Made by a program: the position numbers and the translations under genes
The notes under the pieces: model-generated
What the model saw: the letters and a program-made list of their open reading frames with translations, nothing else
Told to the model about the DNA's origin: nothing
The model's database searches: none
Part shown: positions 1 through 6,060 of the stretch, piece by piece
How the letters are laid out: each line of letters opens with the position of its first letter
How positions within the stretch are numbered: the first letter of the stretch is position 1
DNA from: a virus
Strand: one strand, 5' to 3'
Length of the DNA stretch: 24,202 nucleotides
Virus record (IMG/VR): IMGVR_UViG_3300042502_000635
Location: 1-24,202 of that record

Positions 1-136
1 CCCAAATGCTTCCCAGCCTGCCATCGGTATCCAGGCTACCGGCAGGCAGTGCGCGTTCAACTGCATTCCAGAATGCAATATGATGCGGCAGATCGAAATT
101 GGTGTGTTTGACAAATGATCGAATGGATCGTGTCAT
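1..136 (-). CDS. 5' part of an unrecognised gene after the holin candidate; possible lysis gene
   Basis: Only the first 45 codons are in the window. The protein begins MTRSIRSFVKHTNFDLPHHI and continues with an aromatic and acidic stretch (FWNAVERALPAG, then LDTDGRLGSIW) to the edge. The ATG at 136 overlaps the TGA of the upstream membrane protein as ATGA, so the two are probably translationally coupled. No catalytic motif of a known lysozyme, amidase or peptidase is visible in this fragment. Position directly after a holin-like gene makes an endolysin a reasonable guess, but that is inference from gene order only. The leader before the ATG (CCAGCC) is the same as before the upstream gene. 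Confidence 0.6.
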   Translation of the reverse strand, partial: MTRSIRSFVKHTNFDLPHHIAFWNAVERALPAGSLDTDGRLGSIW

Positions 137-450
137 GGCTGGTTGTCGTCGCGGAGATCAGGGTTTAGCGTCCAGTAGCCTTCCTTGTATTTATCTGCTT
201 TTTCTTTTTCTTTGCCAGCAGTGCCGACAATGTAGCCTAGCACTACGCCAGCACTTAGCGGGCCACCGGCTCCCATGCCTGCGATTGCGAGCCCCTTGTC
301 CCAGCACTGGTCAACTTCTCCGCCGGCAGCACGGCACTCGCTGATGTACTGGCGCCCTGAGACAGCGAGCGCAACTAGCACTGCCGCCGCACTGATAAGT
401 CCGATGATTGCTTTTACGTCAGTGTTAATTTTGGAGTTGGCTTGTGTCAT
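133..450 (-). CDS. small membrane protein with two hydrophobic segments, holin candidate
   Basis: A protein of 105 residues with two hydrophobic stretches, about residues 14-33 (IIGLISAAAVLVALAVSG) and 53-76 (glycine and alanine rich, GLAIAGMG to LGYIVG), separated by a short loop with two cysteines (SECRAAGGEVDQCW). The tail is charged and hydrophilic (KEKEKADKYKEG to DDNQP). Small size, two membrane segments and a charged C-terminus fit phage holins, which open the inner membrane at the end of infection. The gene lies at the end of the tail-fibre block and overlaps the next gene by ATGA, a usual place for a lysis cassette. No specific holin family is recognised, and a superinfection or other small membrane protein remains possible. 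Confidence 0.6.
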   Translation of the reverse strand: MTQANSKINTDVKAIIGLISAAAVLVALAVSGRQYISECRAAGGEVDQCWDKGLAIAGMGAGGPLSAGVVLGYIVGTAGKEKEKADKYKEGYWTLNPDLRDDNQP

Positions 451-477
451 GGCTGGGTCAAGGGGGATGGTGGCGGG

Positions 478-1419
478 TCAGACTGTTGGGGCGGCTGACT
501 TGTAGGGGTGACCTGCAACCAGCCTGTCCTGCAGGTCCCATCCCGCCACCGGGCCGGCGGCGTAGCCTTCCGCCCGCAGGATCGTGTCTTGGGTAGTACC
601 AGGCGGCAAAATGCTAAGCATGGATACCTCCCCGACCAGCGGGAATGCATTGTTGCCGGCTGCCCCGATCTGCAACGGAAATGTAGCGTTTGCCGTAGAG
701 GCGGTATTTGTGGCTATATTGTTTTTGATTTCCGTACCGTTGACCCTCAGTATTGACCTATCTGCTGGAAGTAGCGCAGCGGGGTTGGATGTATGGACAA
801 GGATTGTCGCTGTATTTGCTGGGTGCGCACCGTTCCCTGATAAATTCTGGGCTGTAGGGAAGCCAGAGGCCCCGCGCACGATTTGAGCAGATATCACATC
901 GTTCCTGCCGCTCGTGTCGTTATAAACTATGGCAGCCCCGTGATTTGCTGTTAGAAGGGCACTGTTCCCCAATAAAGCATAGACTGCGTTGGGATCTGCA
1001 ACTATCCCAGCTCTCCACACGGCAACAACCGTCGAACCTGCGCCGGCTGCTGTGTGGAGAAAATTGAATACCTGTACCAGGCCAGCAAAAGTCAGCCATT
1101 GTGAGCCGCTAAAGGTAAGGCTCGCTTTACCATTTAGCGCATTTGGTGTGATTGTTGGCCGACTCCCGGCGGCGCCGTCAAATACCCGGCCGTTGTTCTT
1201 AAAATCTCGTATCTGACTTACCGCTCCCGATGTGATCGTGATTGTGCTCGCCTCGTTCGGCAGCAGCAGTAACTCGGTGGGAGTGTCCGCGAGGGTCCAT
1301 AGCACGCTATCTGGCCTTCTTCGATACGGGCCAATCACAGGAAACCTCCTTTTGTTTGGTCGGTTAAACGTAGCAGGCTGCCATGGCGGCGGTAGCAGCC
1401 ATCCATTAGGCGACACCAT
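478..1419 (-). CDS. LamG/concanavalin A-like lectin-domain tail protein
   Basis: 313 residues. After a proline- and arginine-rich start (MVSPNGWLLPPPWQ), residues of about 40-300 look like a concanavalin A-like jelly-roll domain: a strand with SQIRDFKNNGR, then RPTITPNALNGKASLTFSG with SGSQWLTF, and near the C-terminus AEGYAAGPVAGWDLQDRL followed by HPY. The last part resembles the 'EGYLA.KW.....L...HPY' ending seen in many LamG-like domains of phage and marine bacterial proteins. Such domains bind carbohydrate, so a receptor-binding or virion-decoration role at the tail tip is likely. The ATG overlaps the end of the upstream gene by 14 bases. It is the last protein of the fibre block before the holin candidate. 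Domain call is from pattern recognition, not a search. Confidence 0.7.
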   Translation of the reverse strand: MVSPNGWLLPPPWQPATFNRPNKRRFPVIGPYRRRPDSVLWTLADTPTELLLLPNEASTITITSGAVSQIRDFKNNGRVFDGAAGSRPTITPNALNGKASLTFSGSQWLTFAGLVQVFNFLHTAAGAGSTVVAVWRAGIVADPNAVYALLGNSALLTANHGAAIVYNDTSGRNDVISAQIVRGASGFPTAQNLSGNGAHPANTATILVHTSNPAALLPADRSILRVNGTEIKNNIATNTASTANATFPLQIGAAGNNAFPLVGEVSMLSILPPGTTQDTILRAEGYAAGPVAGWDLQDRLVAGHPYKSAAPTV

Positions 1420-2098
1420 CGACCCAACCGCTTTCGTCGGCTGTCAGCATTCGGGCAAAGTCGATACTGTTGGGCGAGGTAATGACCTGTCCGCTTGCAT
1501 TTAGCTCAAGATCGCCGTTTTCGTCAACCTGTAGCGCGTCAATTTCCCGGTTTAACTCTTCCAGTCTAACCCTGTTGCTTATCAATGCCGCCTCTATTCT
1601 CTGATCTTTTTCGAGTATCTCCGCATAAAACTCTGGCGTTCCGATCTCAGGATTACTTGACCCTGAAGAATTAAGCGCTTTTTGCGCGATAGAAAGCACT
1701 TTGTCGTAGCTAGGGTCTTGCGGCCAAACCCTATTTTGCGCTTGGTTGAAATGCTCCAAGGCGTTATTTTTAAGATCAGCTTTTGGGAGCAGGTGAAGTG
1801 TCTGGACCGTTTTGAAAATTCCCTGGGGGTGACCTGTTGGAGGATTTGGGACAAACCGCTCCAGGACTTGCTCGGTTCTGACGTAGAACTTTTGAGCGTC
1901 ATACTCTACGCCGGTAAATGGCACTACTTCAAAATACTCATACGGCTGCTTGTGTACGAAACCATCGCCAGCGGGCCACTTGACTCCGCTTGTGTTGCGC
2001 ACGACGCCACTAAGCTCTGCGGCTACAAACCTTTTGATGCTGTCTCCGGTAAGATTGTCGAACTCGACGCCGGTAGTTGGATTGGTGAGGATTTCCAT
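1406..2098 (-). CDS. tail-fibre-block protein of unknown function
   Basis: 230 residues from the ATG at 2098 (MEILTNPTTG). A TTG at 2104 in the same frame overlaps the TGA of the upstream gene and would add two residues; both are plausible. The N-terminal half is a mixed aromatic and charged region (PYEYFEVVPFTGVEYDAQ). Residues of about 150-200 are predicted helical and coiled-coil-like (FYAEILEKDQRIEAALISN, then RVRLEELNREIDALQ), followed by a short acidic tail. I do not recognise a family. Its place between fibre-type proteins suggests a structural or fibre-assembly role. Confidence 0.7.
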   Translation of the reverse strand: MEILTNPTTGVEFDNLTGDSIKRFVAAELSGVVRNTSGVKWPAGDGFVHKQPYEYFEVVPFTGVEYDAQKFYVRTEQVLERFVPNPPTGHPQGIFKTVQTLHLLPKADLKNNALEHFNQAQNRVWPQDPSYDKVLSIAQKALNSSGSSNPEIGTPEFYAEILEKDQRIEAALISNRVRLEELNREIDALQVDENGDLELNASGQVITSPNSIDFARMLTADESGWVDGVA

Positions 2099-2100
2099 GA

Positions 2101-2775
2101 TCAAGGATACTCAAGAATGAAGGTCAAGGTGTGGCCGGATGATCCTGTGCCATGTGATATATAGTCAAAGCCCAGGAAATCTCCAGGAGACCCAGAGATT
2201 GTGCCCCCATTGATACTGGCCGTTGCGTTCACAGTATGAACCGCTGGCGCAAGAGATACTGTGTTGCCGGCAGTGGCGAGGATGTTCGTCTTGGTGCCGA
2301 GGGATGTAGTGCCAGCGCCTGTGCGTATATACGGCCTCGCATCGCTTGCGCTTGCGGTAGCCATTGCAGTAGGCGCGCAGTTCCACCAAACGCCCAGCAC
2401 GGTAAAGGCTCGATCTAGTCGAACCTCGTCTTTTTGGTTACCAGTCGCAATTCCAGTTTCGCCTATATTTGAACCTCTTAACTTGACGATCTCGCCTGGT
2501 ACTAGTTTGCCATCCTTGAGCACTAAGCCTCCGCTAACCGCTCCTTCTTCTACGTTACCAACTCCCGCTGTAGTGCGAAGCAGGAGGCGGCCTGTAGCGA
2601 GAGTCAGTCCAGAGTCGGCAATAGCGCCGCCCCCTACCCGGTGCATCGTTCCGTCGGCGGCCTTAAGGTAAAGCCGCTTGTTGGTCGCGTCCCATGCTGG
2701 CTCGGCCTGCTGAAAGTCGGCAGCAGCCGGAACTCCGCTCCCTACGCGAAGTTTGATTAGATGCTGCCGTGGCAC
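2101..2775 (-). CDS. short tail-fibre-like protein, GTG start
   Basis: 224 residues. The start codon is GTG at 2775, overlapping the upstream stop as TAGTG, and there is no ATG nearby. The N-terminal 45 residues (LIKLRVGSGVPAAADFQQAEP then WDATNKRLYLKAADGTMHRVG) match in layout the start of the upstream neighbour: a basic strand, a 'glutamate-proline' turn and a displayed short strand. This small fibre start is familiar from cyanophage fibre proteins. The rest is threonine, glycine and alanine rich, beta-strand-like repeat material (for example LLLRTTAGVGNVEEGAVSGG) with a C-terminal part that probably forms a compact beta domain (SGHTLTFILEYP). Probable trimeric fibre or tip protein; receptor unknown. 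Confidence 0.7.
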   Translation of the reverse strand: MPRQHLIKLRVGSGVPAAADFQQAEPAWDATNKRLYLKAADGTMHRVGGGAIADSGLTLATGRLLLRTTAGVGNVEEGAVSGGLVLKDGKLVPGEIVKLRGSNIGETGIATGNQKDEVRLDRAFTVLGVWWNCAPTAMATASASDARPYIRTGAGTTSLGTKTNILATAGNTVSLAPAVHTVNATASINGGTISGSPGDFLGFDYISHGTGSSGHTLTFILEYP

Positions 2776-3230
2776 TAGAACGTACCCCCGTCCACAGTTT
2801 CAACGGCAATAGTCACAAAACCGTTGCCTGGATCCTTTACCCAGCTTAAAGAACTGTTTAGGCGGATTATGCCATTAGTGCCGTCCGTGCCCCAAATGTA
2901 GCCGGACGTACCGCCGCTCACTACAGCAACTTTTTCGTCGCTGGCCCCAAGTGGAATGTTTAGCGCAGACTTAAAGGCGTCGAAGGTCATCTTCTTTTCC
3001 TTCTGCGCTGCGTTTTCGCTCGCATCATGGATAAGAATTAGGTCTTCGGCGCTACTGACAGCGGCAAGCGTGGCCAGATCGTCAATCGCGGGCACTACCG
3101 GCAGTTTTGCGGTAGCGCTAATGGCCACATGCAGGGTGCCGCGATCAGTTGTAACAAGAGGCTCGCCTGCCAACATGCCCGTAGTGGGCAAATTGGCTTT
3201 AATGCCTCGCTTAAGTTGAAGACGCGCCAT
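2775..3230 (-). CDS. short tail-fibre-like protein with GEP-type N-terminal domain
   Basis: 151 residues starting MARLQLKRGIKANLPTTGML and continuing AGEPLVTTDRGTLHVA, a fibre N-terminal pattern common in cyanophage proteins (basic strand, 'L..GEP..TTD.G.L'). Residues of about 48-85 have a 'DLATLAAVSSAEDLILIHDAS' type linker. The C-terminus ends VDGGTF, nearly the same as the upstream gene product (LDGGTFF), suggesting related fibre ends. The ATG overlaps the upstream TAA as TAATG. Probably one subunit of a multi-protein fibre built with the products of the two neighbours. Confidence 0.75.
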   Translation of the reverse strand: MARLQLKRGIKANLPTTGMLAGEPLVTTDRGTLHVAISATAKLPVVPAIDDLATLAAVSSAEDLILIHDASENAAQKEKKMTFDAFKSALNIPLGASDEKVAVVSGGTSGYIWGTDGTNGIIRLNSSLSWVKDPGNGFVTIAVETVDGGTF

Positions 3231-3631
3231 TAGAAAAAGGTTCCCCCGTCAAGTGTGCCGGCCCAGCCAGCCGCGCCATTAGCATAGTCGTTTTTCATCA
3301 AAATGTCGCCAGGGCTCCCCCCGACCGGCAGCGCCCCCGCCGATACCAGGCTTGCAACGTCCTGAACGGTTGCGTCTACGGTCGTCATCGTAGCGGCAGT
3401 GCCGGTTCCTGCTCCTGCGCCAACCGCCACAAAGATTAAGCCGATTGTATTTGCGGTAGCACCGATTAGCGTAAAGTCCGTGGTTCCGAGGCTCGCAATC
3501 TTGTACGGCTGGCCAAAAACAAACGCACCGGCCGACACGATTGCGCCTTCCTGATCCATCGGGATTCGCTCAGTGCCGCTAAGCGGCAACGTTGCATTCG
3601 GCCGTCCTGAGATCGTGGTAGATTGTGTCAT
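3230..3631 (-). CDS. short tail-fibre-like protein with TDF/IGA glycine-rich domain
   Basis: 133 residues. Residues of about 5-32 read like a fibre entry motif (ISGRPNATLPLSGTERIPMD). They are followed at about 36-80 by FGQPYKIASLGTTDFTLIGA and then ATANTIGLIFVAVGAGAGTG, a small beta-rich module found in many cyanophage and marine phage fibre or structural proteins. The end (GWAGTLDGGTFF) resembles the end of the next gene. Start overlaps the upstream TGA as ATGA, and stop overlaps the next start as TAATG, so the three fibre genes form a tightly coupled set. Exact role in the fibre is not known. Confidence 0.75.
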   Translation of the reverse strand: MTQSTTISGRPNATLPLSGTERIPMDQEGAIVSAGAFVFGQPYKIASLGTTDFTLIGATANTIGLIFVAVGAGAGTGTAATMTTVDATVQDVASLVSAGALPVGGSPGDILMKNDYANGAAGWAGTLDGGTFF

Positions 3632-4086
3632 TTTGCTCTTTCGCTATATTGTGGCGCTGGCGGCTCTGGCTCATAATGAGTGCCACGTTGACCAGCTTGA
3701 TAGGTAAGCACCAGTCCCAGTACAGTGGCCAGTGTTCCGGCGATCCATTTTGCCGCATCAACGGCACCGCTCGCTTGCGACTGCCTGGCCAATACGCTGT
3801 TGTCAACTGCGCTTGTTCGTTCGGCAATTTTCTTTATCTCTTCTGTCAAAACGGTAACCGACTTGTCCATTCTGTTAACATGCTCTTTCAATTCTTCTCT
3901 GTCCTGCTTCCGTATTTCTTGATTTGTCGTATGCTCGCTTGACACTACGCCGGCAAGTTGCTGGACGGTCACCTCAAGCCGAACCAGGCCGCTCTCTAAC
4001 TTGCCAATTCGCTCCTGCTGTCCGCCGAACACTCGTAAGCCTGACCGTGCCCGCATACCATAGGGCCGATTGCCGGCCGCCGTCAA
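3628..4086 (-). CDS. coiled-coil protein with C-terminal membrane segment, XhlA/holin-accessory-like
   Basis: Up to 152 residues. The first start in frame is TTG at 4086, two bases after the upstream TGA; an ATG at 4056 (MRARSGLRV) would give 142 residues and is a real alternative. Residues of about 25-95 form a long amphipathic, charged helix with heptad character (QQERIGKLESGLVRLEVTVQ, KQDREELKEHVNRMDKSVTV). One hydrophobic segment follows at about 111-130 (AAKWIAGTLATVLGLVLTYQ), then a short proline-rich tail. This layout, coiled coil then single membrane anchor, is that of XhlA/hemolysin-type holin partners, but many phage proteins of unknown role share it. Nearby genes are tail proteins, so a tail-associated membrane role is also possible. 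Confidence 0.65.
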   Translation of the reverse strand: MTAAGNRPYGMRARSGLRVFGGQQERIGKLESGLVRLEVTVQQLAGVVSSEHTTNQEIRKQDREELKEHVNRMDKSVTVLTEEIKKIAERTSAVDNSVLARQSQASGAVDAAKWIAGTLATVLGLVLTYQAGQRGTHYEPEPPAPQYSERAK

Positions 4087-4089
4087 GGA

Positions 4090-4566
4090 TCAAGCACGCT
4101 GCAGGGCCAGCGCTCCATCACCGCCCCAGAAGGCTTTAGCGATAATCGGTTGCTCGGGATCAGTGCAATCTAGGCTTACATCACCGATAACGATTGTGCC
4201 AGCTAATTGGATAATGCCTGAAACAGTTGTCCTGAAAACATCGTAGTCAGGAGGCAGCCTGTACGATTGCAGGATAAGTCGAAGTTCAGCCTTCAAGTCA
4301 TCGTCTGTGTTGCTATATGCAAAATTAAGCATTTGCCATGCGCTTTGCGCAGTGGCTGTATCGTCGGAGAATTGTAGCTTAAAGCTAAAGTCGCCAGTCC
4401 AATCAGCTAGGCCGCCGGTACGCCTTTCGGCTTCGTCTGCTTGCGTTGTGCGAGATAGCATGTCACGCTTCATGCTTGCGGTCCATGAAAATATGTTGGC
4501 GACATACTTTATGCCGCCGCCAAGATCAATTTGCGCTGCTCCATCGGAGCCAACAAGAACGGACAT
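4090..4566 (-). CDS. second tail-tube-like structural protein
   Basis: 158 residues. The middle part (WTASMKRDMLSRTTQADEAE to LADWTGDFSFKLQFSDDTAT) follows the pattern of tail tube proteins: a polar strand, a loop with a tryptophan-glycine turn, then a strand and a helix starting with an aspartate run. The major tail protein of this window has a similar stretch (residues about 165-215, GFADGSGTLTLRLTEDRAAF). I infer a tube-fold protein, perhaps a tip collar or a fibre adaptor, as its gene lies in the tail-tip/fibre region and not beside the tube gene. A GGAG lies 11 bases before the ATG, and a possible promoter lies in the 85-base gap upstream, so it may start its own transcript. Similarity is weak and by eye only. 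Confidence 0.65.
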   Translation of the reverse strand: MSVLVGSDGAAQIDLGGGIKYVANIFSWTASMKRDMLSRTTQADEAERRTGGLADWTGDFSFKLQFSDDTATAQSAWQMLNFAYSNTDDDLKAELRLILQSYRLPPDYDVFRTTVSGIIQLAGTIVIGDVSLDCTDPEQPIIAKAFWGGDGALALQRA

Positions 4567-4609
4567 GGTTAAGTAGCTCCAGTGAAAGGTGAAGGGTTGC
4601 CCCGTGTGG

Positions 4610-4637
4610 ACTGTAGCGCAAGGGCTGACTTTGGCAA
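4610..4637 (-). promoter_or_regulatory. possible promoter for the fibre-block genes
   Basis: In the 85-base gap between the genes ending at 4652 and starting at 4566, the minus strand reads TTGCCA (4637-4632), a 16-base spacer, then TACAGT (4615-4610). Both boxes match four of six sigma-70 consensus bases. The -10 box is part of TGCGCTACAGT (4620-4610), an 11-base string that recurs exactly at 21319-21329 before the small plus-strand gene. The start codon is 44 bases downstream. The rest of the gap is a T-rich stretch near 4638-4650 without a clear hairpin. Confidence 0.35.
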
Positions 4638-4651
4638 AAAATACAAAAGCG

Positions 4652-5635
4652 CTAGGCTATTGGAGACAGCACCATGTTTACAGTAAGAAAGCCTTTTTCA
4701 AGCAGGAATGAACTTTCGCTTGGAAAGTAATACCATTCGCTGTCAAGATCAATTAGCATGTCGGTAACTGCGCCTTGCTGGGTGGCGGCTGTTGTATTCA
4801 ACTTAAAGCCTGGAACAAGAACATCAACAACATTTGTTGGAACTATTACCGGAGATTTTTCATTCCAAGTAGCGGCCACAACGTAACTGACGTTTGCGCC
4901 AAGCTCCGGGCCATTAACAATGTCAAACCAGCAGTAATAAGGCGCCACGGTCGGGGTGGGGTCTGCAACGCAAGCGGCTGACGTTGGGAAGTCTTGCTGC
5001 CAAATGAGCACAGGAGCGTAGTAGTCGGTAACATCCCATATCCCAACTGAGTGATCCTGGGTAGACGGCTGGTTGACGCCGGACTGCCTTGGCTTGTAGA
5101 TTCCTATGCGCGTAAGCTGTCGGTCAAAGTCTGTGCTAAAATAATAACCCAAAACGTAAGGCCCATCGAATAACTCTTCTTCGCGTGGAGCCGCATTAAG
5201 GCCAAACACTGGTTCGTCAGGTTCTACCGGATTTTCGATCGAAGGCCCTATCTCAAGATTTAATTCGTGGATCAGCTCAATCGTAACAGTGAAGCGGCCA
5301 TTCTTTACTGATTGCATGACTGGCTCTTTTTCGATCGCCCACCTTATGCCCGTAAGCCTTTTCCTAAAATCTACATTGTCTACGCCTCCTGCTGTCTCTG
5401 CCGGCAGTTGGTCAAGCGGCCACATCCCGCAGCCGGTGGCCTTCCATGGCAACAAAAGCGCAAGCGCTTCTGCGTTGGTCATGTTTTCATAGGTTAGCCT
5501 CCACCTAGATTCACTAGGCAGCGAACCAAGAACGTCCGGGTATGATACGGATCGAAAGTTGGCGGCAATGACAGGGTAGCCAGGCAGTATCAGCTCCCAG
5601 TCGCTTGGAGTGTACGCCGGCAGCGTAAGCGTCAT
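4652..5635 (-). CDS. tail-tip protein: paralogue of the upstream gene with an added DUF4082-like domain
   Basis: 327 residues. Residues 1-150 correspond to the whole of the upstream 142-residue protein: a WRLTYENMTNAEALALLLPW helix matches MELAWENITYAQAEQLCAVW there, with a preceding proline-rich loop and a following beta region ending in a glycine-arginine strand (NGRFTVTIELI / AGRCSVRIPIK). From about residue 178 a separate domain follows: YVLGYYFSTDFDRQLTRIGI, then DHSVGIWDVTD, WQQDFP, and GANVSYVVAATWN. This layout resembles DUF4082, a beta-sandwich found on secreted and virion proteins. The ATG overlaps the upstream TGA by four bases. Likely a tail-tip or fibre-attachment protein exposed on the virion; a sugar- or surface-binding role is inference. 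Confidence 0.7.
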   Translation of the reverse strand: MTLTLPAYTPSDWELILPGYPVIAANFRSVSYPDVLGSLPSESRWRLTYENMTNAEALALLLPWKATGCGMWPLDQLPAETAGGVDNVDFRKRLTGIRWAIEKEPVMQSVKNGRFTVTIELIHELNLEIGPSIENPVEPDEPVFGLNAAPREEELFDGPYVLGYYFSTDFDRQLTRIGIYKPRQSGVNQPSTQDHSVGIWDVTDYYAPVLIWQQDFPTSAACVADPTPTVAPYYCWFDIVNGPELGANVSYVVAATWNEKSPVIVPTNVVDVLVPGFKLNTTAATQQGAVTDMLIDLDSEWYYFPSESSFLLEKGFLTVNMVLSPIA

Positions 5636-6060
5636 GTTGTGTAAATAGCTGCAGCCCTTAGTTTAATCGGTATCCTAACACTACAGCGCCCTGCCTTAAC
5701 GGCTTGAACCCGTGGCGGTCCCGCAAAATGCCAACTTGAGCCAGGAAACGGCAGTGTCAGCATGGCCTTAAGCCCTCCGCTAGTACCGGCTAGAATTTCT
5801 TGCGTCAGCGGTATTGACGGGGCCTGAGAAAGCGAGCCATAAATTCCATAGTTATCATCCCACACCGCGCAAAGCTGCTCGGCCTGCGCGTAAGTGATAT
5901 TTTCCCACGCAAGCTCCATTCTGTCGCCTGACGGCTTATTGCATAGCCCCCAGCGAACTATGCGCCCATTGCGCATCTTCATGCGCTTTTGCGGCCACTG
6001 GCCCATCGTAAACGTTCTGGTCGTTGGCACAATTCCTGGCAATGCGTTAATGATATTCAT
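5632..6060 (-). CDS. tail-tip protein, short paralogue of the next gene
   Basis: 142 residues, start MNIINALPGIVPTTRTFTMG. It contains the helix MELAWENITYAQAEQLCAVW (about residues 48-67), a short glycine/proline loop region, and a C-terminal strand pair with AGRCSVRIPIKLRAA. The same plan makes up the first 150 residues of the next gene, so the two are probably a tandem duplication. Start and stop overlap the neighbours by four bases each. The gene follows the large tail-tip protein, so its product likely belongs to the distal tail. The specific role is unknown. Confidence 0.7.
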   Translation of the reverse strand: MNIINALPGIVPTTRTFTMGQWPQKRMKMRNGRIVRWGLCNKPSGDRMELAWENITYAQAEQLCAVWDDNYGIYGSLSQAPSIPLTQEILAGTSGGLKAMLTLPFPGSSWHFAGPPRVQAVKAGRCSVRIPIKLRAAAIYTT

